DNA from: Desulfocurvus sp. | Lineage (GTDB): Bacteria > Desulfobacterota > Desulfovibrionia > Desulfovibrionales > Desulfovibrionaceae | Reading direction: 5' to 3' | Assembly: GCF_023230885.1 (NCBI RefSeq) | Contig: NZ_JALNWM010000017.1 | Span: 1 to 24,916, forward strand | DNA: 24,916 nt | Shown here: positions 8,547 to 16,161 of the stretch, one piece after another | Position numbering within the stretch: the stretch's first letter is position 1 | Layout: each line of letters starts with the position of its first letter | Program-made: the position numbers and the translations under genes | The notes under the pieces: model-generated | Database searches by the model: none | Told to the model about the DNA's origin: nothing | What the model saw: the letters and a program-made list of their open reading frames with translations, nothing else

Positions 8547-9929
8547 CTACCCTCCGATGATCTTGCCGGGGTTGAGGATGCCCTTGGGATCCACGGCTTT
8601 CTTGAGGGCCTTGGCGTAGGCGATGGTGGCGGCGGAGGTCTCCTTCTCCAGCCACTTGGACTTGGCCAGCCCGATGCCGTGCTCACCCGACAGGGTGCCC
8701 TTGAGGGACAGGGCCACGTCGAAGATCTCGTCCACGGCCTCTTCCACGCGGTGGAACTCGTTCTTGTCGCGCTTGTCGCACATGATGGTCGGGTGCAGGT
8801 TGCCGTCGCCCGCGTGGCCGAAGGTGCCGATGGTCAGGTCGTACTTCCTGGCGATGGCGTTGATGGCCTTGATCATGGCCGGGATCTTGGAGCGCGGCAC
8901 GGTGGCGTCCTCAAGGACGGTGGTCGGCTTGGCGCGGGCCAGGGCGGGCAGCGCGGCGCGGCGGGCTTCCCACAGCTTGTTGCGCTCGGCCTCGTCCTTG
9001 GCGGCCTTGACCTCGGTGGCCCCGGTCTTCTTGCAGATGGCCACGACCTTCTCGGCCTCCTCGACCACCTGCCCGGGGTGGCCGTCCACCTCGATGAGCA
9101 GGATGGCCTGGGCGTCGCGGGGCAGCCCGGCCTTGGTGAAGTCCTCGACCAAGTTGATGGTCACGTTGTCCAGAAGCTCCAGGGTGCAGGGCACGATCTT
9201 GGCGGCGATGATGGCCGCCACGGTGGCCGACGCCTTGTCCACGTCGTCGAACAGGGCCATCATGGCCTTGTTCGCCGCAGGCGGCGGCACGAGCTTCAGG
9301 ATGATCTCGTTGAACACGCCCAGGGTGCCCTCGCTGGCCACCTGGAGCGCCGAGAGGTTCAGGCCGGTGACGCACTTGACCGTGCGCGACCCGGACTTGA
9401 CCAGCTCGCCGTTCACATCGAAAAAGTCCACGCCCATGACGTAGTCCTTGGTCACGCCGTATTTCAGGCCGCGCAGGCCCCCGGCGTTCTCGGCCACGTT
9501 GCCGCCCAGGGTGGACACGGCCTGGGAGCCCGGATCGGGCGGATAGAACAGGCCGCGCCGGGCGACCTCGGCGGCGAACCGGGCGGTGACCACGCCGGGC
9601 TGGACCACGGCGTAGAGGTCCTCCTCGTTGATCTCCACGATCTTGTTCAGGGCGTTGGTCAACAAGACGATGCCGCCCTTGGAGGGGATGGTGCCGCCCG
9701 AGAGGTTGGTGCCGGCACCGCGCGGAGTCACGGGCAGGCCGTTCTCGTTGCACAACCGCACAACCTTGCCCAGCTCCTCGCTGCTGGTCGGGCGCACGGC
9801 AAGGTCGGGAACAACCGGGTCGAGGACGGCGGAATCGTAGGAGTACGAGTGCCGGTCGGCCTCGCTCTCCAGCACGTTCTCCTTGCCGACGATGGCCTGG
9901 AATTCCTTGATCAACGCATTGCTGGGCAT
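8547..9929 (-). CDS. glcD: FAD-linked D-lactate dehydrogenase (GlcD family)
   Basis: A 460-residue flavoprotein. The FAD-binding PCMH domain spans about 36-210, with PRGAGTNLSGG at 69-79. The FAD-oxidase C-terminal domain fills the rest, with GTFGHAGDGNLHP and SGEHGIG. Such enzymes oxidise D-2-hydroxyacids; next to a lactate permease and in the position of DVU3027 the substrate is most likely D-lactate, though glycolate oxidase activity cannot be excluded from sequence. The start MPSNALIKEF is supported by AGGAG about 12 nt upstream; the 30 residues upstream in frame look non-coding. It couples to glcF with a 4-nt gap. A 15-bp hairpin separates it from lctP. Confidence 0.94.
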   Translation of the reverse strand: MPSNALIKEFQAIVGKENVLESEADRHSYSYDSAVLDPVVPDLAVRPTSSEELGKVVRLCNENGLPVTPRGAGTNLSGGTIPSKGGIVLLTNALNKIVEINEEDLYAVVQPGVVTARFAAEVARRGLFYPPDPGSQAVSTLGGNVAENAGGLRGLKYGVTKDYVMGVDFFDVNGELVKSGSRTVKCVTGLNLSALQVASEGTLGVFNEIILKLVPPPAANKAMMALFDDVDKASATVAAIIAAKIVPCTLELLDNVTINLVEDFTKAGLPRDAQAILLIEVDGHPGQVVEEAEKVVAICKKTGATEVKAAKDEAERNKLWEARRAALPALARAKPTTVLEDATVPRSKIPAMIKAINAIARKYDLTIGTFGHAGDGNLHPTIMCDKRDKNEFHRVEEAVDEIFDVALSLKGTLSGEHGIGLAKSKWLEKETSAATIAYAKALKKAVDPKGILNPGKIIGG

Positions 9930-9977
9930 GATGGATCTCTCTCCTGGAATGCCGCGATTCCGTTGTGTGGTGAATCT

Positions 9978-10009
9978 CCGCCGGGGCCGGGCTGGCCCGG
10001 CCCCGGCGG
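9978..10009 (-). other. 15-bp perfect GC hairpin between lctP and glcD
   Basis: Arms 9978-9992 (CCGCCGGGGCCGGGC) and 9995-10009 are perfect reverse complements with only TG between them, so the real loop is slightly larger. It lies in the 111-nt gap between the permease and dehydrogenase genes, 31 nt after the lctP stop. No T-run follows on the minus strand. Confidence 0.7.
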
Positions 10010-10040
10010 ATGCTTTCAATTGCCTGTCAGTCTGCCGGGC

Positions 10041-11750
10041 CTAGAACAGGTGCGGCAGGAACACGAAGGACATCAGGCTGGCCACGATGCCCACGACGAC
10101 GCCGTAGAGCAGGAAGGGCCACACGGTGCGGCGCAGGATCGGGCCTTCCATGCCGGACAGGCCCACCACGGCGCACACGGCCACGATGTTGTGGATGCAG
10201 ATCATGTTGCCCATGGCGCCGCCCACGGCCTGCGCGGCCACGATGATCTGGCGCGGCAGGTCGAGCTGCGCCGCCACGCCCCACTGGAACTCGGCGAACA
10301 GCAGGTCGGACACGGTGTTGGAGCCGGTGATGAACGCGCCAAGGCCGCCCACATAGGAGGCGACCATCGGCCAGGCGTTGCCCGCGATGCCCGCCACGGC
10401 CTGGGCCATGGCCAGGGGCATGGAGGGGTAGCCGCCGGGGTTCAGGGCCGCGTCGGCCACGCCGGAGCCGCGGAAGATGGAAACCAGCGCCACGGCGAAG
10501 AACAGGGCGATGGTCGGGTTCTTCATCTTGGCGAAGGACTCGACCCAGGCCTTCTTGGCCGCGTCGCCGGGCATGCCGTGGATGAGGATGGTCAACAGGG
10601 CCACCAGCATGAACGGCACGGTGCCGGGCAGGTAGAGGTAGGCGATGGAGGCGGACACGCCCTTGAAGCCCATGATGTCGGTGAAGGCGATGCTCTGGGC
10701 GGCCAGCCAGCCCTTGAGCCCCAGCTCGGGGATGCGGGTCAGCACCAGGATCAGGCCGATGAGGATGTAGGGCAGCCAGGCCTTGAACTGGCTCATGTGA
10801 GCCTTGAACTCGCAGGTGTCGGAACCCTTGATTTCGCCGGTCCACTCGGGGTCCCACTTGTCGACGGGGCCGAAGTCCCAGGTGTCCTTGGGCACGCAGA
10901 AGCCCTTCTTGGCGCCGGCGACGATGATGCCCAGGCCCACCAGGCCGCCGATGAGCGAGGGGAACTCGGGGCCCACGGTCCAGGCGAAGATCATGTAAGG
11001 CACGGTGAAGGACACGGCGGCGAACATGCAGAACTTCCAGGCCTTGAAGCCGTCGCTCCAGGAGCGCTTGGGCCCGAAGAAGCGGGTGAGGAAGCCGAGC
11101 ATGAACACCGGCAGGATGAAGATCATGGGCAGGTGCAGCAGGGTCGCCCAGTGGCCGATGACGGCGTTGAACTCGCCCATGGAGGAGAAGTTCAGGCCGG
11201 GCACGGTGTTCACGGCCTCGGTGACCAGGGGGTTCAGGAACTTCAGGCCGAGCAGGATGGGCGTGCCCACGGCGCCGAAGGTCACCGGGAAGGAGTTGAA
11301 CACCAGGCAGATGACCGCGGCGGCCAGGGGCGGGAAGCCCAGGCTGAGCAGCAGCGGGGCCGCCAGGGCCGCCGGGGTGCCGAAGCCCGCCGCGCCCTCG
11401 ATGAAGGCCGCGAACATGTAGCCGATGATGATGGCCTGCACGCGCCGGTCGGCGGAGACGTTCTGCATCCCGTACTGGATGGTCTCCATGCCGCCGGAGT
11501 ATTTGAGGGTATACAGGATGATGATGGCGCCGAAGACGATGATCAGGATGCCCACGGCGGTGACCACGCCCTGCAGGGACAGGGCCGCCAGGTAGCTCAC
11601 GGGCAGATTCCAGGCCGTCAGGCCGCCAAGGACGCACACCAGCCAGGCCAGGGGCATGGCTTTGGTGGCGGGCCAGCGCAGGCCCACCATCAGGACCAGG
11701 GCCACTGCGATGGGCAGGGCCGCGACCAGTGCCAGAACACCAATTGACAT
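10041..11750 (-). CDS. lctP: L-lactate permease, LctP/LldP family
   Basis: A 569-residue, highly hydrophobic inner-membrane protein with roughly 12-14 membrane-spanning segments, starting MSIGVLALVAALPIAVALVLM. Family features include AAFIEGAAGFGTPAALAAPLL (about residues 113-133) and VGGLGAFITGSNTVSDLLFA (about 463-482). LctP proteins import lactate (and glycolate) with protons. Length agrees with the family (about 550-570). AAGGAG lies 7 nt before the ATG. It is the first gene of the seven-gene lactate unit, and its own sigma-54 promoter lies about 50-65 nt upstream of the start codon. Confidence 0.95.
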   Translation of the reverse strand: MSIGVLALVAALPIAVALVLMVGLRWPATKAMPLAWLVCVLGGLTAWNLPVSYLAALSLQGVVTAVGILIIVFGAIIILYTLKYSGGMETIQYGMQNVSADRRVQAIIIGYMFAAFIEGAAGFGTPAALAAPLLLSLGFPPLAAAVICLVFNSFPVTFGAVGTPILLGLKFLNPLVTEAVNTVPGLNFSSMGEFNAVIGHWATLLHLPMIFILPVFMLGFLTRFFGPKRSWSDGFKAWKFCMFAAVSFTVPYMIFAWTVGPEFPSLIGGLVGLGIIVAGAKKGFCVPKDTWDFGPVDKWDPEWTGEIKGSDTCEFKAHMSQFKAWLPYILIGLILVLTRIPELGLKGWLAAQSIAFTDIMGFKGVSASIAYLYLPGTVPFMLVALLTILIHGMPGDAAKKAWVESFAKMKNPTIALFFAVALVSIFRGSGVADAALNPGGYPSMPLAMAQAVAGIAGNAWPMVASYVGGLGAFITGSNTVSDLLFAEFQWGVAAQLDLPRQIIVAAQAVGGAMGNMICIHNIVAVCAVVGLSGMEGPILRRTVWPFLLYGVVVGIVASLMSFVFLPHLF

Positions 11751-11800
11751 AACAGGCTCCTTGAAAGGGGGTTGAGGGTGAACGAAAAGCGCCTCTGGTT

Positions 11801-11817
11801 AAACAAGGAATGTGCCA
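11801..11817 (-). promoter_or_regulatory. Sigma-54 (-24/-12) promoter of lctP operon
   Basis: On the minus strand the sequence reads TGGCACATTCCTTGTTT. GG and the -12 G have the required 10-nt spacing; the -24 box TGGCAC is perfect and the -12 box is TTGT instead of TTGC. Predicted transcription start is about 11791, giving a leader of about 41 nt before the lctP ATG. It matches the por promoter base for base in both boxes. Confidence 0.85.
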
Positions 11818-11900
11818 ATTGGTGTCTGGGCGAGAAGAAGCAGTTATGACAGCCAGATAGAGATACAGCGCCGGATGATGGCCCGAGGACCGCACCGGGC

Positions 11901-11918
11901 AGTCCGAAAAAACGGACG
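11901..11918. promoter_or_regulatory. Proximal enhancer (activator) site of lctP operon
   Basis: The sequence AGTCCGAAAAAACGGACG is an inverted repeat (GTCCG, 6 A, CGGAC). Its centre (11909.5) is 93.5 bp upstream of the -25 G of the sigma-54 promoter, about position -118. This is the same element type and exactly the same distance as at por, so it is the probable binding site of the sigma-54 response regulator. Confidence 0.7.
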
Positions 11919-12036
11919 GCCCCGGAGCCGGGGGCCCGGGCCGGGGCCCGGGGAGGTGCAAAAACGGTTTCCCGAGTCTGACTCTACCAAAGTGCGGGCC
12001 AATGGCAAGGAGCCCCCGATTCCGGACTCCGGGGCC

Positions 12037-12054
12037 TGTCCGGAAAACAGGACA
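12037..12054. promoter_or_regulatory. Distal enhancer-like inverted repeat upstream of lctP
   Basis: TGTCCGGAAAACAGGACA has arms TGTCC and GGACA around 8 nt. It shares arm sequence, overall 18-bp size and A-rich centre with the proximal site, whose centre is 136 bp away (about 13 helical turns). Probably a second site for the same activator. Confidence 0.6.
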
Positions 12055-12080
12055 GCCGCGCGGCGGGGCGCGGAGCCTGG

Positions 12081-12112
12081 AAAAAACGGGGCGGCGCCGT
12101 GGCGCCGCCCCG
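12081..12112 (-). terminator. Rho-independent terminator of por
   Basis: On the minus strand a perfect 12-bp GC stem (arms 12101-12112 and 12087-12098, CGGGGCGGCGCC, with AC between) is followed directly by six T. It begins 29 nt after the por stop. It should end the por transcript before the lctP promoter. Confidence 0.9.
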
Positions 12113-12140
12113 CGTCAGGACGTTTCCGGGGCCGACCGCG

Positions 12141-15100
12141 CTACTTGCCGGCGCGGCCGTCGTCGCAGGCCTTGCCCGCCTTGTGGGCGTGCTCGGCCAC
12201 CGTCGCCGCCTCGCAGCCCTCGCCCTTGTCGGCGGGAGCCTGGGCGGACGCGCCCGCTCCGGGCGTCGTGATGGGCGCGGCCTCGGCCATGTTGCGCAGC
12301 ATCTCGTAGCGCACGAGGTAGTCGGCCTCGATGCGCGCGCGCAGCTTCCTGGATTCCTCGGGGAAGCTCCGCTCGAGCTGGCCGTAGCGGTTTTCGCCGG
12401 AGAGGAACTCCTGGAGGCTGCCGTCGGGGGCCTTGGACTCCAGGATGAACGGGTTCTTGCCCTCGTCGGCCAGCTGGGGGTTGAAGCGGTACAGCGGCCA
12501 GTAGCCGGACTTCACGGCCAGCTCCTGCTCGAGCTGGGTCTTGCCCATGCCCTTGCGGATGCCCTGGTTGATGCACGGCGCGTAGGCGATGAGCAGCGAG
12601 GGACCGGGGTAGGCCTCGGCCTCGGCCAGGGCCTTCATGAACTGCTGCTTGTTGGCGCCCATGGCCACGGAGGCCACATAGACGTAGCCGTAGGTCATGG
12701 CCATGCGGCCCAGGTCCTTCTTGCCGGTCTTCTTGCCCGAGGCGGCGAACTTGGCGATGGAGCCCACCGGGGTGGCCTTGGAGGACTGGCCGCCGGTGTT
12801 GGAGTAGACCTCGGTGTCCATGACCAGGACGTTGATGTCCTCGCCGGAGGCCAGGACGTGGTCCAGGCCGCCGTAGCCGATGTCGTAGGCCCAGCCGTCG
12901 CCGCCGAAGATCCACACGGACTTCTTGGTGAACAGGTCGTCCATGCCCGCGATCTCGCGCAGGGACTCGGGGCCGTGGCAGGTGCAGACCAGGTCGCGGA
13001 TCTGGTCGCCGTACTCGCGGGACTTCTCGGCGTCGTCCTTGTTCTCGAGCCAGCCGCGCATGGCGGCGGCCAGGTCCTCGGGCAGGTCGCCGCCCTCCAG
13101 GGCCTTGGCCACGAGCTGGGCCAGCTTGGCGCGGCGCTGCTTCACGGCCATGCCCATGCCGAAGCCGAACTCGGCGGCGTCCTCGAACAGGCTGTTGCCC
13201 CAGGTGGGGCCGTGGCCGTCGCGGTTGACGCAATACGGCGTGGTGGGCGCGCTGGCGCCCCAGATGGAGGAGCAGCCCGTGGCGTTGGCCACGATCATCC
13301 GCTCGCCGAAGAGCTGGGTGAGGACCTTGACGTAGGGGGTCTCGCCGCAACCGGCGCAGGCGCCGGAGAACTCCATCAGTGGGGTGTAGAGCTGGCTGCC
13401 CTTGACGGTCTCGCGCTTGAGCAGGCCCTCCTTGGGGGCGATGTGCGCCTCGGCGAAGGCCAGGTTGGGCACCTGCTCGGGGGTCTGGGTGTCGATGGGC
13501 CGCATGACCAGGGCCTTCTCCTTGGACGGGCAGATGTCGGCGCAGTTGCCGCAGCCCAGGCAGTCCTCGGCGTAGACCTGCATGCGGAAGCGCAGGCCCT
13601 TGAGCTCCTTGCCCTTGGCCTCCAGGGTGGCGAAGGAGGCCGGGGCGCCCTCAAGCTCCTCTTCGGTGGCCAGCACGGGGCGGATGGCCGCGTGGGGGCA
13701 GACGAAGGAGCACTGGTTGCACTGGATGCAGTTGTCGGCGATCCACTCGGGCACGTTGATGGCCACGCCGCGCTTCTCGAACTGCGAGGTGGCGACGGGG
13801 AACAGGCCGTCGGGCTCGAAGGCCGACACGGGCAGGCTGTCGCCCTTCTGGGCCAGGATGGGCCGGACCACATCCTTGATGAAGTCGGGGTCGGCGTCGT
13901 GGGCGGCGGCGGCGTCGCCAGCCTGGGCCCAGGCGGCGGGCACGGCGATCTCGTTGAGGGCGCCCGCGGCGGCGTCCACGGCGGCGTGGTTCATGTTGAC
14001 GATCTTGTCGCCCTTCTTGCCGTAGGTCTTCTTGATGGCGTCCTTGAGCAGGGCCACGGCCTTCTCGAAGGGCAGCACACCGGCCAGCTTGAAGAAGGCG
14101 GTCTGCATGACCATGTTGATGCGCCCGCCCAGGCCGGCCTCGGAGGCGATCTTCACGGCGTCGACGGTGTAGAACTTGAGGTTCTTGCGGGCGATCTGGC
14201 GGCGCAGGGCGGCGGGCAGCTTCTCCTGCATCTCCTCCACGGTCCAGGGGCAGTTGAGCACGAAGGTGCCGCCGTCCTTGATGCTGGCCAGCAGGTCGTA
14301 CTGGTTCACGTAGGCCGGGTTGTGGCAGGCGACGTAGTCGGCGCTGGTGACCAGATAGGTCGACTGGATGGGCTTCTCGCCAAAGCGCAGGTGCGACACG
14401 GTGATGCCGCCGGACTTCTTGGAATCGTAGGCGAAGTAGCCCTGGGCGTAGAGGTCGGTGTTGTCGCCGATGATCTTGATGGCGCTCTTGTTGGCGCCCA
14501 CGGTGCCGTCGGAGCCAAGGCCCCAGAACTGGCACTGCACGGTGCCCGCCGGGGTGGTGTCGATGACCTCCTCCACGTCGAGGGAGGAGTGGGTCACGTC
14601 GTCCACGATGCCCACGGTGAAGTGGTTCCGGGGCTGGGTGGCCAGCATGTTGTCGAACACGGCCTTGCCCATGGCCGGGGTGAATTCCTTGGAGCCCAGC
14701 CCGTAGCGGCCGGCCACCAGGGTCGGGGCGCTGCCGTGCTGCATGAAGGCGGTGCACACGTCCTGGTAGAGCGGGTCGCCCAGGGCGCCGGGCTCCTTGG
14801 TGCGGTCAAGCACGGTCACGCAGCCGCAGGTGGCGGGCAGGGCGGCCAGGAAGGCGTCGCTGACGAACGGCCGGAACAGGCGGATCTTGAGCAGGCCCAC
14901 GCGCTGGCCCTGGGCGTTCAGGTAGTTGACCACCTCTTCCAGGGTCTCGCAGGAGGAGCCCATGGCGATGACCACGCGGTCGGCCTCGGGGTGGCCGACG
15001 TAGTCGAACAGGTGGTACTTGCGCCCGGTGATGGAGGCCACCTTCTTCATGCTGGAGGCCACGATGCCGGGCACGTCGTTGTAGTAAGGGTTGGCCGCCT

Positions 15101-15788
15101 CGCGCCCCTGGAAGTAGATGTCCGGGTTCTGGGCGGTGCCGCGGATCTCGGGGTGCTCGGGGTTCATGCCCCGGGCGCGGAAGTCCTCGATGGCCTGCCA
15201 GTTGACGATCTTGCGGATGTCCTCGTAGTCGATGACCTCGACCTTCTGGATCTCGTGGGAGGTGCGGAAGCCGTCGAAGAAGTGCAGGAAGGGCACGCTG
15301 GATTCGATGGCCGCCAGGTGGGCCACCAGGGCCATGTCCATGGCTTCCTGGACCGAGCCCGAGGCCAGCATGGCGAAGCCGGTCTGGCGGCAGGCCATGA
15401 CATCCTGGTGGTCGCCGAAGATGGACAGGGCGTGGGCGGCCACGGCGCGGGCGGTGACGTGGAACACGCCGGGCAGAAGCTCGCCGGAAATCTTGTACAT
15501 GTTGGGGATCATCAGCAGCAGGCCCTGGGAGGCGGTGAACGTGCTGGTCAGCGCGCCTGCGGCCAGCATGCCGTGCACCGCGCCCGCGGCGCCCGCCTCG
15601 GACTGCATCTGCTTCACGTCGCAGGTCTGCCCGAACAGGTTCAGGCGGCCCTGGGCGGCCCAGTCGTCGGCCAGCTCGCCCATGGGCGTGGACGGGGTGA
15701 TGGGATAGATGGCGGCGCAGTCGGACAGCGCATAGGCGATATGCGCGGCTGCGGTGTTGCCGTCCATCGTCTTCATGTTTTTCGACAT
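12141..15788 (-). CDS. por: Pyruvate:ferredoxin oxidoreductase, homodimeric single-chain form
   Basis: A 1215-residue enzyme that oxidises pyruvate with CoA to acetyl-CoA, CO2 and reduced ferredoxin, in the cytosol. Order: pyrimidine-binding domain (about 1-255, with T31, E64 and R114 at the positions known from D. africanus PFOR), CoA-binding domain (about 260-415), gamma domain (about 416-630), two-cluster ferredoxin domain (C687/C690/C693/C697 and C743/C746/C749/C753), and TPP domain with proximal-cluster ligands C811, C814, C839 and C1072 and the VLVMDTEVYSNTGGQSSKAT stretch. The C-terminal tail contains C1192 and C1208, matching in position the pair (C1195/C1212) that forms the oxygen-protective disulfide in D. 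africanus. The start has AGGAG 9 nt upstream; later ATGs at codons 5 and 8 are less favoured. It is transcribed alone from its own sigma-54 promoter. Confidence 0.98.
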   Translation of the reverse strand: MSKNMKTMDGNTAAAHIAYALSDCAAIYPITPSTPMGELADDWAAQGRLNLFGQTCDVKQMQSEAGAAGAVHGMLAAGALTSTFTASQGLLLMIPNMYKISGELLPGVFHVTARAVAAHALSIFGDHQDVMACRQTGFAMLASGSVQEAMDMALVAHLAAIESSVPFLHFFDGFRTSHEIQKVEVIDYEDIRKIVNWQAIEDFRARGMNPEHPEIRGTAQNPDIYFQGREAANPYYNDVPGIVASSMKKVASITGRKYHLFDYVGHPEADRVVIAMGSSCETLEEVVNYLNAQGQRVGLLKIRLFRPFVSDAFLAALPATCGCVTVLDRTKEPGALGDPLYQDVCTAFMQHGSAPTLVAGRYGLGSKEFTPAMGKAVFDNMLATQPRNHFTVGIVDDVTHSSLDVEEVIDTTPAGTVQCQFWGLGSDGTVGANKSAIKIIGDNTDLYAQGYFAYDSKKSGGITVSHLRFGEKPIQSTYLVTSADYVACHNPAYVNQYDLLASIKDGGTFVLNCPWTVEEMQEKLPAALRRQIARKNLKFYTVDAVKIASEAGLGGRINMVMQTAFFKLAGVLPFEKAVALLKDAIKKTYGKKGDKIVNMNHAAVDAAAGALNEIAVPAAWAQAGDAAAAHDADPDFIKDVVRPILAQKGDSLPVSAFEPDGLFPVATSQFEKRGVAINVPEWIADNCIQCNQCSFVCPHAAIRPVLATEEELEGAPASFATLEAKGKELKGLRFRMQVYAEDCLGCGNCADICPSKEKALVMRPIDTQTPEQVPNLAFAEAHIAPKEGLLKRETVKGSQLYTPLMEFSGACAGCGETPYVKVLTQLFGERMIVANATGCSSIWGASAPTTPYCVNRDGHGPTWGNSLFEDAAEFGFGMGMAVKQRRAKLAQLVAKALEGGDLPEDLAAAMRGWLENKDDAEKSREYGDQIRDLVCTCHGPESLREIAGMDDLFTKKSVWIFGGDGWAYDIGYGGLDHVLASGEDINVLVMDTEVYSNTGGQSSKATPVGSIAKFAASGKKTGKKDLGRMAMTYGYVYVASVAMGANKQQFMKALAEAEAYPGPSLLIAYAPCINQGIRKGMGKTQLEQELAVKSGYWPLYRFNPQLADEGKNPFILESKAPDGSLQEFLSGENRYGQLERSFPEESRKLRARIEADYLVRYEMLRNMAEAAPITTPGAGASAQAPADKGEGCEAATVAEHAHKAGKACDDGRAGK

Positions 15789-15840
15789 AGGAACCTCTCC
15801 TTATTTTGGATCAGAAAGACGTCGATGCGGGTATCGGCCC

Positions 15841-15863
15841 CGGGCCGGACCTCCGCCGGCCCG
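15841..15863 (-). other. Hairpin at predicted 5' end of por mRNA
   Basis: Arms 15841-15848 (CGGGCCGG) and 15856-15863 are perfect complements with a 7-nt loop. The predicted sigma-54 start is 15864, so the stem would begin at about +2. It may protect the 5' end of the por message. Confidence 0.55.
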
Positions 15864-15873
15864 ACCCTCCCGC

Positions 15874-15890
15874 AAACAAGAAACGTGCCA
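15874..15890 (-). promoter_or_regulatory. Sigma-54 (-24/-12) promoter of por
   Basis: The minus strand reads TGGCACGTTTCTTGTTT: a perfect -24 box TGGCACG, four bases, then TTGT (consensus TTGC). Predicted start about 15864, leader about 76 nt. It is the twin of the lctP promoter. Confidence 0.87.
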
Positions 15891-15903
15891 GCCCCCGGCG
15901 AGC

Positions 15904-15943
15904 GAGTGGTAATACAAACGGAGACTGTTTGTCCACTCAAACA
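15904..15943. repeat. Nested inverted repeats between por promoter and enhancer
   Basis: GAGTGG (15904-15909) and ACAAAC (15914-15919) pair with CCACTC (15933-15938) and GTTTGT (15927-15932), leaving a 4-nt bulge and a 7-nt loop. A second, overlapping repeat is TGTTTG-TCCACT-CAAACA (15926-15943). Possible operator or DNA-bending site; the protein that would bind is unknown. Confidence 0.6.
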
Positions 15944-15973
15944 ATGTATCCCAGTCCCCAAAACCGGCCTGCG

Positions 15974-15991
15974 TGTCCGAAATCCCGGACA
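15974..15991. promoter_or_regulatory. Enhancer (activator) site of por
   Basis: TGTCCGAAATCCCGGACA is a perfect 6-6-6 inverted repeat. Its centre (15982.5) lies 93.5 bp upstream of the -25 G of the por promoter. It is the best-conserved member of the set and defines the consensus WGTCCG-N6-CGGACR. Confidence 0.75.
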
Positions 15992-16119
15992 GGTGGATCA
16001 TCTTCCATCTTTACCAGGAACGCGGCCCAGGGCAAGCCTCCAATCGGTGAACGGTCCCGCTGCCTCGGCGACCGCCCTGCCCCCGGCGCCGGTGGCGTCG
16101 GCCCCCGCGCCTTGCGCCC

Positions 16120-16159
16120 CGCCGCTTCGCCGCCCCGCCGCTTCGCCGCTTCGCCGCTT
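16120..16159. repeat. Octamer tandem repeat next to the regulator stop codon
   Basis: Five consecutive 8-bp units: CGCCGCTT, CGCCGCCC, then three times CGCCGCTT, ending 2 nt before the regulator stop codon. Simple-sequence repeats of this kind are prone to slippage; here length changes would alter only the 3' untranslated region. Confidence 0.85.
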
Positions 16160-16161
16160 CG

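Larger units (their letters stand above)
11751..12140. other. Intergenic control region between por and lctP (no gene)
   Basis: These 390 nt contain no credible reading frame. From por towards lctP the minus strand holds the por terminator, a distal enhancer-like inverted repeat, a GC-rich block with several possible foldings (about 11919-11957), a small palindrome GAGTC-T-GACTC (11974-11984), a proximal enhancer-like inverted repeat, a -24/-12 promoter and the lctP ribosome binding site. Confidence 0.8.
15789..16161. other. por control region and regulator 3' flank (no gene)
   Basis: No gene in these 373 nt. The AT-richer part nearest por carries promoter, nested inverted repeats and an activator site. 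The part nearest the regulator stop is GC-rich with an octamer tandem repeat; I see no clear terminator with a T-run for the kinase-regulator transcript. Confidence 0.75.
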
